This document shows positions 16,046 to 24,279 of a stretch of DNA of 46,189 bases, in pieces. The DNA is from DATKZS01 sp035527835 [NCBI: bacterium] (GTDB lineage Bacteria > RBG-13-61-14). The notes under the pieces were generated by a model. The model was not told where the DNA came from, did no database searches, and saw only the letters and a list, made by a program, of their open reading frames with translations. Within the stretch, counting starts at the first letter, position 1. Each line of letters starts with the position of its first letter. The DNA lies in contig DATKZS010000015.1 in assembly GCA_035527835.1 (NCBI GenBank), forward strand, positions 1 through 46,189. The letters are read 5' to 3'. A program made the position numbers and the translations under genes.

Positions 16046-17290
16046 TTAATATATTTTGGCGAACTCCTGGGAAACGTAATATTGGCGGTCATTGCCTTGG
16101 CCGCTGAACGCGATCCCCACTCCCACGGTATTCACGTCCGGGTCTATGATCACGGCCCGGTGGGCCGGGCTTTTCAGCAGGTTATTCATGGCCTGGGCCA
16201 GATCGTTGTCGAGCGCCACGTTCTCCTTGATCGCGTAGCCCGAAAGCCCCGCCGCCTGGACCCGGTCGGACAGCGTCCCGAACTCCGGGGACAGGTGACC
16301 CACGTACTGGCGCTCCTTCATGTCCCGGCTCTGCGCCCGGGCCAGCTCCTTGAGGTGCGGGTCATCGCTCACCGCCTCCAATCCCTCCTTGAACCGCACC
16401 TGGTTGATCATCTCCAGCATCATGTCCTCCGCCTCGGCCTCGTCCCCGGGAACCCGGTCAAAACCGGACACCTCGAAGGTGGAACTGCTGGACCCGCCGG
16501 CCCCGCCCGCCGTCACCTCCATCAGCGCCGCGATCTTGGCCGTGCCGGAGCCCACCGCCTCGACCTCCAAGTGGTACGTGCCCGCGCCCTGATTGAAGGG
16601 GATGGTGGCGGAGAAAGAGTCGCCGTTCATTTTGGCCTCGATGCTCTGGACCTTGCCCCCGGGAGACGTGAGCAGGACCTTGGCCTTGCTGCCGCGGCAG
16701 GAGTTCGCCAGCTTGCCCCGCAACGTCCAGGAAGACGGCAGGTTGACCTGCCGCGGGAAAGGGCTGAGCTCCGTCCGCTTGTCCGCGAGCACTATCACCA
16801 TCACCCCGTATTTCATTCCCCGCGGCATGGCCGCGCCGGCGCCCACCTGTGTATAACGCACCGTGCCGGATTTCTCCCGGAGCTTGAGCTGCGACCGGAT
16901 GTCATCGGAGGTCGAGAAGAAAAGAGGGATACAGCGCAACGAGTTTTCATAGATCCCGTGCTCGCCCATGACCTTGGTCCGGTTTTGAGTGGACAGCGTG
17001 GAGTTGACGTCCGCCGTATTGTTCTGATACTGACGCGCCAGCGCCCGCGCCGCCTCGACCAGGTTGGGGTCCACCGTCAGCGGCTTGCCATCCTCCATTT
17101 TCAAGAGCTCGCCCAGGGTCTCCAGCGCCGCGCTCTCCTCGTCCGTGAGACCTACCTGGACCTTGTCCCCGTAGCGCTGGACCGCCGCCCGCGTCAAAGC
17201 GGACGCCGCGAGGATGCAGGCAATCGCCACCGACGCGAACAGGAAAAACGCCCCCGCCCGCCGTGTCCCCTTCCTTAACAAATTCAACAT
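16046..17290 (-). CDS. Exported CAP/SCP-domain protein
   Basis: The 414-residue protein has an N-terminal membrane/signal segment (FFLFASVAIACILAASALT). The C-terminal 130 residues form a CAP (SCP/allergen V5-like) domain: MINQVRFKEGLEAVSDDPHLKELA, GHLSPEFGTLSDR, ENVA, LLKSPAHRAVI and GVGIAFSGQG, with the two conserved His and the Glu present. Residues about 50-180 look like a second, degraded CAP domain (LTVDPNLVEAARALARQYQ; TQVGAGAAMPRGMKYGVMV) lacking those residues (inference), separated by a beta-rich linker. Role unknown; bacterial CAP proteins are usually envelope or secreted. The ATG at 17290 follows GGGGAAGAG. Confidence 0.85.
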   Translation of the reverse strand: MLNLLRKGTRRAGAFFLFASVAIACILAASALTRAAVQRYGDKVQVGLTDEESAALETLGELLKMEDGKPLTVDPNLVEAARALARQYQNNTADVNSTLSTQNRTKVMGEHGIYENSLRCIPLFFSTSDDIRSQLKLREKSGTVRYTQVGAGAAMPRGMKYGVMVIVLADKRTELSPFPRQVNLPSSWTLRGKLANSCRGSKAKVLLTSPGGKVQSIEAKMNGDSFSATIPFNQGAGTYHLEVEAVGSGTAKIAALMEVTAGGAGGSSSSTFEVSGFDRVPGDEAEAEDMMLEMINQVRFKEGLEAVSDDPHLKELARAQSRDMKERQYVGHLSPEFGTLSDRVQAAGLSGYAIKENVALDNDLAQAMNNLLKSPAHRAVIIDPDVNTVGVGIAFSGQGNDRQYYVSQEFAKIY

Positions 17291-17385
17291 CAGCTCTTCC
17301 CCCTGGTAAACCATGCGCCCGGCGCTCTCATCTTAAGATGAACAAAACCAGACGCGGATGCAACCGAGACGCCGGCCCCCGCGCC

Positions 17386-18213
17386 TCATTTCTGGCACCT
17401 GGCGCAATAGAACGTGCTCCGTCCCGCCGCGGTTTCCCGCCGGACCGGCTCTCCGCACCGCCGGCACGGCCGCCCCTCCCGGCCGTAAACCCGAAGCCTG
17501 CTCGCGAACCCGCCGCTCTTGCCCGCGTCCCACTGGTAGTCGCGGATGGTCGTGCCCTTGCATTGAATGGATTCGCGGATCACCTGGCGCACCCCTTTAC
17601 GCAGCGCCCGGATCTCGACGTCGCTGAGACTCATGGCCCGGCGAAGCGGCGTGATCCCCGCCCGGAAACACGCCTCGTCCGCGTAAATGTTGCCCACCCC
17701 CGCGCAAAGCCCCTGCCCCAGCAGCAGAGCCTTCAGCGACGTCTGGCGCCGCGAAAGAAAATATTTTATGTGCTCGACACTGAATTCATCGTCCAGCGGC
17801 TCCGGGCCCAGGCGGCGGATGGCCGGGTGCGACTCCAGGCCCCCGGCCGCGATCAGCAGCACCCGGCCGAACGTGCGCGGGTCAACCAAAATCAGGTCAT
17901 CCTCCCCGAGAGAAAATCGGAGGTGGGTGTGGGCCGGAGACTTCTCTCCCTTATTGACCGTATACAGCCGGCCCGTCATCCCCAGGTGCAGCACCAGGAA
18001 ATCGCCGGTGGACAGCGCCGCGATCAAGTATTTCCCCCGCCGCCCCAGCGCCTCGATCCGAGCGCCCTGGAGACGCTTCCTGAGCTCGCCCGCGGAAACC
18101 GTGTCCCGCAACAGGCGCGAGCCCCTCCTCACCCGCACCTTATGAATCTCCTCGCCCACCACCTGGTCCAAAAGGCAGCAGCGGATCGTCTCCACCTCCG
18201 GCAGCTCCGGCAC
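17386..18213 (-). CDS. mutM: Formamidopyrimidine-DNA glycosylase
   Basis: The 275-residue enzyme removes 8-oxoguanine and ring-opened purines from DNA and cleaves the strand. After the start codon the protein reads PELPEVE, placing the catalytic Pro and Glu at the mature N-terminus; this fixes the start as GTG at 18213, behind GGGAGG. LHLGMTGRL, the helix-two-turn-helix region (QGLCAGVGNIYADEACFRAG) and the C-terminal zinc finger (CRRCGEP...FYCARCQ) are intact. The longer frame upstream is translated repeat and should not be used. Confidence 0.97.
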   Translation of the reverse strand: MPELPEVETIRCCLLDQVVGEEIHKVRVRRGSRLLRDTVSAGELRKRLQGARIEALGRRGKYLIAALSTGDFLVLHLGMTGRLYTVNKGEKSPAHTHLRFSLGEDDLILVDPRTFGRVLLIAAGGLESHPAIRRLGPEPLDDEFSVEHIKYFLSRRQTSLKALLLGQGLCAGVGNIYADEACFRAGITPLRRAMSLSDVEIRALRKGVRQVIRESIQCKGTTIRDYQWDAGKSGGFASRLRVYGREGRPCRRCGEPVRRETAAGRSTFYCARCQK

Positions 18214-18238
18214 CCCAGCCCTCCCAAGAAAAAATACT

Positions 18239-18340
18239 AACCACCAAGACACCAAGGTCACAAAGCTCACCAAGAAAACACCTTATTTTATAAATTGTTT
18301 TTTCTTTACTTTTTACCCTTGGTGTCTTGGTGGTTCTCTT
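18239..18340. repeat. Hairpin element, ACCACCAAGACACCAAGG family
   Basis: The left arm reads AACCACCAAGACACCAAGG with further CAC/CAAG words of period about 9; the right arm reads CCTTGGTGTCTTGGTGGTT. The AT-rich centre would be the loop. The last codons of rsmA lie inside the right arm, and the left arm lies upstream of mutM. Confidence 0.85.
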
Positions 18341-19175
18341 TTTCTTCCCTATTAACAATCGCGTTGGCGATGGCCGCGAACTCCTGGACCGTCACCGTCT
18401 CCGCCCGCCGGCCCGGGTCTATCCCGGCCTCCCCGAGCGCCGCCGCGATCAGCTCCGCCCCGAACGCGAACTCTCCCACCGTAAACGAGTTGCGCAGCGT
18501 CTTGCGCCGCCCCGCGAACGCGGCCCGCACCACGCGCCGGTAAAGCTCCGGCCTCGCGACCCGCGCCCGCGGCGCCGGCAGCATCCGGAGCCGCACCAGC
18601 GCCGACTCCACCTTGGGCCGCGGCCGAAACGCCTCCGGCCCCACCCGGAAGACCACCGCGCAATCGGCCTGCAATTGGCACTGGGCCCCCAGGATGCCCC
18701 ACGCCCGGGTCCCGGGCGCCGCCGTGATCCGTTTCGCGACCTCGAGCTGCAAAAGGAGCATGAGCTCGGAAAAAAGCTCCGGGGTCGCCAGCAGCTTGAA
18801 CAGGACCGGGGTGGTGATGTTGTAGGGGAGGTTGGCCACGACCTTGAGCCTGCCGCCCGCGGGAGCGAGCCCGCGGAAATCGAGGTCGAGCGCGTTGCCC
18901 TCGATCACGGTGACATTATCGCTTGCCACCTCGCTCTTCAGGATCAGGCACAGCTCGTGCTCGATCTCCACCGCGATCACCCGGCCCGCCGCGCGCGCCA
19001 GCCTCCGCGTCAGGTTCCCCGGACCCGGACCGATCTCGACCACCGTATCGGAGAGGCTCAAGGCCGCCGCGTCCGCTATCTTCTGCAGCGTGCCTTCATG
19101 GACCAGGAAGTTCTGGCCCCGCGACCGCTTGCTCCGGTAGCCGTACTCATTCAGGATCTGGCGTGTTCGGCTCAT
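18306..19175 (-). CDS. rsmA: 16S rRNA (A1518/A1519) dimethyladenosine transferase
   Basis: The 289-residue KsgA-family enzyme dimethylates two adjacent adenosines near the 3' end of 16S rRNA in the 30S subunit. Visible are SKRSRGQNFL near the start, the SAM site VEIGPGPGNLT, the catalytic NLPYNITTPVLF and the C-terminal RKTLRNSF segment. The final residues NHQDTKGKK are encoded by the hairpin element at 18239-18340, so the natural C-terminus was probably replaced or extended by it. The start overlaps the end of the DUF2062 gene by 29 bases, indicating one transcript. Confidence 0.96.
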   Translation of the reverse strand: MSRTRQILNEYGYRSKRSRGQNFLVHEGTLQKIADAAALSLSDTVVEIGPGPGNLTRRLARAAGRVIAVEIEHELCLILKSEVASDNVTVIEGNALDLDFRGLAPAGGRLKVVANLPYNITTPVLFKLLATPELFSELMLLLQLEVAKRITAAPGTRAWGILGAQCQLQADCAVVFRVGPEAFRPRPKVESALVRLRMLPAPRARVARPELYRRVVRAAFAGRRKTLRNSFTVGEFAFGAELIAAALGEAGIDPGRRAETVTVQEFAAIANAIVNREEKENHQDTKGKK

Positions 19176-19650
19176 CAGGGTGCCTCTTAAGATACACTCT
19201 CCGGCGATACGCCGCCAGGAAACGCCGCACTAAAAAATACCCGGCCACCGCGGCCGCCGCGCCCAGCACCAGGCTCCCGAATAACACCGGGTAAAACACC
19301 TCCTCCCCCAGGCGCCACAGCGCATGGAGCACCTCCAGGTCATAGGTGACGTGCGCCGGGAACTCGATGGGAGGAGACCCGGTCATGATCCGCCCCAGCT
19401 TGAACTCCGCCGTCAGAATGAGCAAGGAGGTGAGAGGATTGAAGACCATCGCGCCCAACAGCCCCGCCGCCACGTTCTTGCGGAAAAGCGCCGCCAGCGC
19501 CGCCGCCAGCACCAGGTGAAACCCGTGCCACGGGGAGAACCCGATGAAAACGCCGATGGCGAACCCGCCCGCCACGTCCTCGATCTTCCCCGGAAGCGTC
19601 ATCAGCTGCCGGTAATAATCCCGGACCTTTCTCCGTAAATAACTATACAT
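19147..19650 (-). CDS. DUF2062 membrane protein
   Basis: The 167-residue protein matches the DUF2062 family: a short basic N-terminus, then GGFAIGVFIGFSPWHGFH and FNPLTSLLILTAEFKLG, with two or three membrane segments and a final one near residues 120-142 (VLFGSLVLGAAAAVAGYFLV). Function is not established for the family. The ATG at 19650 is chosen because the upstream frame runs through repeats. It overlaps rsmA by 29 bases. Confidence 0.85.
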   Translation of the reverse strand: MYSYLRRKVRDYYRQLMTLPGKIEDVAGGFAIGVFIGFSPWHGFHLVLAAALAALFRKNVAAGLLGAMVFNPLTSLLILTAEFKLGRIMTGSPPIEFPAHVTYDLEVLHALWRLGEEVFYPVLFGSLVLGAAAAVAGYFLVRRFLAAYRRRVYLKRHPDEPNTPDPE

Positions 19651-19707
19651 CCCACGTCCCGAAAAGCAGGCGATGGATGGCCCGGATGGCTGCCAGCCTT
19701 CAATGGA

Positions 19708-19730
19708 GTAGCCAGTAGCCAGTAGCCAGG
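19708..19730. repeat. Heptad-repeat arm, TAGCCAG family
   Basis: Three tandem TAGCCAG words. The complementary word CTGGCTA is repeated at 29707-29730. Confidence 0.75.
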
Positions 19731-19740
19731 AAATCGCCCC

Positions 19741-19777
19741 CCACGCCCCAAACCTCAAACCCCAAACCTCAAACCTC
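19741..19777. repeat. Heptad-repeat arm, AAACCTC/AAACCCC family
   Basis: A single arm of CCTCAAA/CCCCAAA words, same family as 6623-6691. The final Val codon and the TGA stop of tsaD (minus strand) lie in it. Confidence 0.75.
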
Positions 19778-20779
19778 TCTCCCCAGCGGCCACACCGCCC
19801 GCGGCGATAGCTCGAAGCCGTGCCGCACTCCCTGCCCCAACAACCGCGCGCCCGCGAGCGCGATCATGGCGGCGTTGTCCGTGCACAGCCGGAGCGGGGG
19901 CACGTGCACCATGACGCCGGCCTCCCGGCCCGCCGCCGCGAACCGCTCCCGGAGCCGGCCGTTCGCCGCCACTCCCCCGCATACCACCACGTGCGCCGCC
20001 TTGAGCTCCCTGGCCGCCCGCATCGTCTTCGCCACCAGCACCTCGATGGCCGCCGCCTGGAACGACGCCGCCACGTCCGCGCGCTCCCCTTGCCTGATCC
20101 CGTTCCGGTCCCGGTAATGCAGCACCGCCGTCTTCAGGCCGGAAAAGCTGAAGTTGAAATCAGGCCGGTCCAGCAGCGGACGGGGAAACGCCACCGCCGT
20201 CTCATCGCCCTCTTTCGCCAGCGCCTCGATCTCGCGCCCGCCGGGGTAGGGCAGGCCCATGATCTTGGCCGTCTTGTCAAACGCCTCGCCCGCCGCGTCG
20301 TCCAGCGTCTGCCCCAGCAGCCGGTACTCGCCGGGGCCGTGGACCAGGTAAAGCGACGTGTGCCCGCCCGAGACCACCAGCCCGACAAAGGGAAAGGGCG
20401 GCGGCTCCCGGCCCGGGTCGAGAAAGATCGCGCTCAGGTGCCCGTCCAGGTGGTTCACCCCCGCGAGCGGGATGCCCCGGCCCAGCGCGATCCCCTTGGC
20501 CGCCGACAGCCCCACCATCAGGCACACCACCAGGCCCGGACCGGACGTCACCGCCACCCCCTCGATGGCGCCGATCCCCACGCCCGCCCGGACCAGCGCC
20601 TCGTGGATGAGGGGATGGATGCGCTCAAGGTGCGCCCGCGAAGCCAGCTCCGGGACCACGCCCCCGAACGGCGAATGGATCTCGTCCTGGCTCGCCACCA
20701 CGTCGGAAACAATCCGGCCGTCCGCCACCACCGCGGCCGCGGTCTCATCGCAGGAGCTTTCTATCCCGAGCACCAGCAT
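19769..20779 (-). CDS. tsaD: tRNA N6-adenosine threonylcarbamoyltransferase
   Basis: The 336-residue enzyme transfers the threonylcarbamoyl group to A37 of ANN-decoding tRNAs, with TsaB, TsaE and the TsaC product. Visible are the N-terminal ATPase motif GIESSCDETAAAVV, the metal-binding NHLDGHLSAIFL, VVSGGHTSLYLV and VCGGVAANGRLRERF. Length is normal. The stop lies in a heptad repeat. The partner genes are not in this window. Confidence 0.96.
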   Translation of the reverse strand: MLVLGIESSCDETAAAVVADGRIVSDVVASQDEIHSPFGGVVPELASRAHLERIHPLIHEALVRAGVGIGAIEGVAVTSGPGLVVCLMVGLSAAKGIALGRGIPLAGVNHLDGHLSAIFLDPGREPPPFPFVGLVVSGGHTSLYLVHGPGEYRLLGQTLDDAAGEAFDKTAKIMGLPYPGGREIEALAKEGDETAVAFPRPLLDRPDFNFSFSGLKTAVLHYRDRNGIRQGERADVAASFQAAAIEVLVAKTMRAARELKAAHVVVCGGVAANGRLRERFAAAGREAGVMVHVPPLRLCTDNAAMIALAGARLLGQGVRHGFELSPRAVWPLGREV

Positions 20780-20801
20780 CGTTCATCCTATTTAATATTA
20801 T

Positions 20802-20859
20802 GGTGGGGCCGACACTCTTGTCGGCCAAAGGTCCGGGGACAAGAGTGTCCCCGCCACCA
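20802..20859. repeat. Palindromic element, GACACTCTTGTCGG family
   Basis: GGTGGGGCCGACACTCTTGT on the left pairs with ACAAGAGTGTCCCCGCCACC on the right around a short centre. It lies in the 275-base gap between the divergent tsaD and pheA genes; the rest of that gap shows no other clear feature. Confidence 0.8.
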
Positions 20860-21054
20860 GGCATTATCAGGATCGCGGTCAATCGCCTGCGGCGTGAACA
20901 ATTCGTCGGCGCGGAGATCAGCGGAAGGGGTGCGCGCTCCGGGCCGGGACTTAAGGGTAGTCGAGAACGCGCTCCAAGTAAAGCGCGCGGTTGAATCGCG
21001 GCGCGTTTTGGTCTAATATTGTGCCTTGATTTCCACGGGGGAAGGGGACTCGGC

Positions 21055-22206
21055 TTGGCGGGAAAAGCGAAAAAGGGCGGCGTGAGGGCCAAGGGCGGCA
21101 AGGGCGGCGGCGGTGAGAAGGCGCTTCATGACCTGAGGCGCCGGATTGACGGGGTGGACTCGTCGCTGCTCGTGCTCTTGAACCGCCGCGCCGAGCTGGC
21201 GGCCCGGGTCGGCGAGCACAAGAAGAAGAACGCCCGCGGGTTTTACATTCCGGCGCGGGAGGACGACATCGTGGAGCGGCTGAGAAAGGAGAACCCGGGC
21301 CCGTTCCCGGCCGATTCCATCCCGCCGGTGTACAAGGAGATCATCTCGGCGTGCCGGAGCCTGGAGAAGCGGCTCCGGGTCGCGTATTTCGGGCCGGAGG
21401 CGAGCTTCACCCACATCGCGGGCCGCCAGCAGTTCGGGCACTCCGCGGAGTTCATACCCGAGCGCGGCATCTCCGACGTGTTCGAGGTGGTCGAGCGCGG
21501 GGAGGCCGACTACGGCGTCATGCCCATCGAGAACTCGACCGAGGGAGTGGTCACCCATACCCTCGACATGTTCCTCGACTCGGACCTCACCATCTGCGCC
21601 GAGATCGTGCTCGAGATCGTGCACAACCTGCTCGCGGTGGACGGGGAGCTGGGCAAGGTCAAGAGGGTGTACTCCCATCCTCACGCCCTGGCCCAGTGCC
21701 GCAACTGGCTGCGCAAGAACCTGCCCGGAATCAACATCCACGAGGCCGCCAGCACCTCCGAAGCGGCCCGCATGGCCGCGGTTGACCGCGACGCCGCCGC
21801 CATCGCCTCCGAGTTCGCCGGCGACTTTTACGGGCTCAAGGTCATCGCGCGCCACATCGAGGACCTGGCCAGGAACTACACGCGCTTCTTCGTGATCGGC
21901 AAGGAGCAAGGGCAAAAGAGCGGGCGCGACACCACCGCCATCATGTTCTCGGTGAAGGACCGGCCCGGCATCCTCTACGACGCGCTCGGCCACTTTGCCA
22001 CGCGCGGCGTGAACCTCTCCAAGATCGAGTCAAGGCCGCTCCGGGGCCGGGCCTGGGAATACGTCTTCTTCGTCGAGATGGACGGCCATATCACTGACGC
22101 GCTGGTCAAGGAGGCCATCCGGGCCCTCGAGCACGACTGCGTCTTCGTCAAGGTCCTGGGCTCGTACCCCAAGATGAGGAAGGACAACCAGTTCTTAAGA
22201 GTATAG
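21055..22206 (+). CDS. pheA: Chorismate mutase/prephenate dehydratase (P-protein)
   Basis: The 383-residue bifunctional protein makes prephenate from chorismate and then phenylpyruvate. Domains: AroQ-type chorismate mutase (about residues 20-95; LRRRIDGVDSSLLVLLNRRAELA), prephenate dehydratase (about 105-285; AYFGPEASFTHIA, NYTRFFVIG with the catalytic Thr) and a C-terminal ACT domain (KDRPGILYDALGHF, with the ESRP phenylalanine-binding motif). The TTG at 21055 lies behind GGGGGAAGGGG and gives the start MAGKAKK. The stop codon falls in a heptad repeat. It begins the aromatic amino acid block. Confidence 0.95.
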   Translation: MAGKAKKGGVRAKGGKGGGGEKALHDLRRRIDGVDSSLLVLLNRRAELAARVGEHKKKNARGFYIPAREDDIVERLRKENPGPFPADSIPPVYKEIISACRSLEKRLRVAYFGPEASFTHIAGRQQFGHSAEFIPERGISDVFEVVERGEADYGVMPIENSTEGVVTHTLDMFLDSDLTICAEIVLEIVHNLLAVDGELGKVKRVYSHPHALAQCRNWLRKNLPGINIHEAASTSEAARMAAVDRDAAAIASEFAGDFYGLKVIARHIEDLARNYTRFFVIGKEQGQKSGRDTTAIMFSVKDRPGILYDALGHFATRGVNLSKIESRPLRGRAWEYVFFVEMDGHITDALVKEAIRALEHDCVFVKVLGSYPKMRKDNQFLRV

Positions 22207-22298
22207 TAGATAGTAGTTAGTAGATGGTAGATAGGGGAAGACCCGCGGCAATTCGGCCGGTCTTCCCTATCTACTACCTGCCACCTACTATCTACTCT
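22203..22298. repeat. Inverted heptad-repeat element, TAGATAG/TAGTAGA family
   Basis: The left arm (22204-22242) of TAGTAGA-like words is followed by a GC-rich centre and a right arm (22258-22298) that is its approximate reverse complement over nearly 40 bases. It separates pheA from hisC and would form a strong hairpin in the transcript. It includes the pheA stop codon. Confidence 0.85.
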
Positions 22299-22315
22299 CA
22301 AAAAGGGGTGGAGAT

Positions 22316-23407
22316 ATGAAGAGAGAATTAGTAGCGGACTACATCAAGAAGCTGGTGCCTTATGTTCCGGGCAAGCCGATCGAGGAGTTGGAGCGCGAGC
22401 TCGGGATCAAGCACTCGATCAAGATCGCGAGCAACGAGAACCCGGTCGGGCCGTCGCCCAAGGCCGTGGCCGCCGTCAAGAAGACGCTCAAGAACCTGCA
22501 CCGCTATCCCGACGGCAACGCCACCACCTTCAAGGAAAAGCTCGCTAAAAAGCTCGGCGTGTCCCCCGACATGATCGTCGCCGGCAACGGCTCCAACGAG
22601 GTCCTCGAGCTCATCGCCGCCACCTTCATGCGCCCGGGCGACCACGCCGTCATCTCCGAGCACGCCTTTGTCGTCTACGACCTCTCCGTGGACTCCCGCG
22701 GCTACGAAAAGACCGTGGTGCCCCCGGGCAAGAGCTACGGCCACGACCTCCGCGCCATGGCCGGGGCCGTCAAGGACAACACCCGGCTGCTCTTCATCGC
22801 CAACCCCAACAACCCGACCGGCACCTACGTCACCGGCCGGGAGGTGGACGAGCTGCTCAAGGCGATCCCGCCCGACGTGATCGTGGTCATTGACGAGGCC
22901 TATTTCGAGTACGTGAACCAGAAGGACTTCCCGGACGGGGTCGAGCTGGTCAAGGCCGGCAAGAACGTGGTTGCCACCCGCACCTTCTCCAAGATCTACG
23001 GGCTGGCCGGACTGCGCATGGGCTACGGCGTGATGAGCAAGGAAATGGCCGATTACATGAACCGCGTGCGCCAGCCCTTTAACACCAACCTGCTGGCCCA
23101 GGCCGCCGCGGAGGCCGCGCTCGACGACACCGAGTTCCTGAAAAAGGTCCGCGCCCTGAACCTGAAGGGCATGGCCTGGCTGGAGAAGCAGTTTCAGAAG
23201 ATGAAGATCGAGTTCATCCCGTCGGTCGGCAACTTCATTCTCTTCAAGAGCCCGGTGGACGCCAAGGACCTCTATAATAAGCTCCTGCATCAGGGCGTGA
23301 TCGTGCGGCCCATGGGCGGCTACCGCCTGCCCCGGTGGCTCCGCGTCACCGTCGGACTGCCGGAGGAGAACGAGAGGTTCATCGGGGCGCTGAAGGAGCT
23401 GGTGTGA
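22316..23407 (+). CDS. hisC: HisC-type aminotransferase (histidinol-phosphate/aromatic)
   Basis: The 363-residue PLP enzyme belongs to the HisC family: SNENPVGPSPKAV, AGNGSNEVLELIA, NPNNPTGTYV, DEAYFEYV and the PLP lysine in TFSKIYGLAGLRMGYG. Lying between pheA and tyrA, it probably transaminates aromatic keto acids such as phenylpyruvate or prephenate, with or without a role in histidine synthesis (inference from context). The start follows a clear GGGGTGGAG. Its end overlaps the tyrA start. Confidence 0.93.
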   Translation: MKRELVADYIKKLVPYVPGKPIEELERELGIKHSIKIASNENPVGPSPKAVAAVKKTLKNLHRYPDGNATTFKEKLAKKLGVSPDMIVAGNGSNEVLELIAATFMRPGDHAVISEHAFVVYDLSVDSRGYEKTVVPPGKSYGHDLRAMAGAVKDNTRLLFIANPNNPTGTYVTGREVDELLKAIPPDVIVVIDEAYFEYVNQKDFPDGVELVKAGKNVVATRTFSKIYGLAGLRMGYGVMSKEMADYMNRVRQPFNTNLLAQAAAEAALDDTEFLKKVRALNLKGMAWLEKQFQKMKIEFIPSVGNFILFKSPVDAKDLYNKLLHQGVIVRPMGGYRLPRWLRVTVGLPEENERFIGALKELV

Positions 23408-24279
23408 CCCCCATCATTGACCGGCTCGCTGTCATCGGCGTGGGATTGATCGGAGGGTCCTTCGCGCTCGCCCTCAAAGAGGCCGGCGCCGTCAACACCG
23501 TGATCGGCTGCGGCCGGAGCCGCGAGAACCTCCAGGACGCCCTGGCAATGGGCATCCTCGACGACGCCACCACCGACCACGCCGAGGCCGCCCTGGGCGC
23601 CGACGTGGTCATGCTCGCCGTGCCGCTGCGCGCCATGGCCGGAATCGCCCGCGACATCGCCCACGTGCTCAAGCCCGGCGCCATCGTCACCGACGCCGGC
23701 TCCGCCAAGGAAGTGGTCCTCGGCGAGCTCTTCGCCTGGCTCCCGGCCCACGCCCACGTCGTCGCCGGACATCCCATCGCCGGCTCCGAGAAGACCGGCG
23801 CCAGCGCCGCCCGCGCCGACCTGTTCCAGGGACGGCGCACCATCCTCATCTCCGACCGCCGTACCGACTCGGCCGCCCTTGACCTGGTCATAAAACTATG
23901 GGAGGCAACCGGCAGCAGGATCGAGATCATGGACGCCCGCGTCCACGACCTCGTGCTCGGCGCCGTCTCCCACCTGCCCCACATGATCGCCTACGCCCTG
24001 ATTGACACCCTGCTGCAATGGGACGCCGAGCTGCCCATGCTCCGCTTCTCCGCCGGAGGTCTGCGCGACTTCACCCGCATCGCCATGAGCTCGCCCGAGA
24101 TGTGGCGCGACGTCTGCCTGGACAACAAGGACGCCATCATCGAGGCCATTGACCGCTTCACCGAGACCCTGGCCGAGCTCAAGGCCCAGATCGCCCGCGG
24201 AGACCATAAAGCCCTGCACGAGCGCTTCAGCCGCTGCCGCGAGGTCAGGAAGCGGCTGGAAGGGGAGGGCGGAAAATGA
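23404..24279 (+). CDS. tyrA: Prephenate dehydrogenase
   Basis: The 291-residue enzyme oxidises prephenate (or arogenate) toward tyrosine. Visible are the Rossmann motif VIGVGLIGGSFALAL, HPIAGSEKTG and the helical C-terminal region with SHLPHMIAYAL. The GTG at 23404 overlaps the hisC stop (GTGTGA), and the end overlaps the aroA ATG by 4 bases, so translation is coupled. The frame extends upstream within hisC but those codons are not TyrA-like. No ACT domain is present. Confidence 0.95.
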   Translation: MTPIIDRLAVIGVGLIGGSFALALKEAGAVNTVIGCGRSRENLQDALAMGILDDATTDHAEAALGADVVMLAVPLRAMAGIARDIAHVLKPGAIVTDAGSAKEVVLGELFAWLPAHAHVVAGHPIAGSEKTGASAARADLFQGRRTILISDRRTDSAALDLVIKLWEATGSRIEIMDARVHDLVLGAVSHLPHMIAYALIDTLLQWDAELPMLRFSAGGLRDFTRIAMSSPEMWRDVCLDNKDAIIEAIDRFTETLAELKAQIARGDHKALHERFSRCREVRKRLEGEGGK

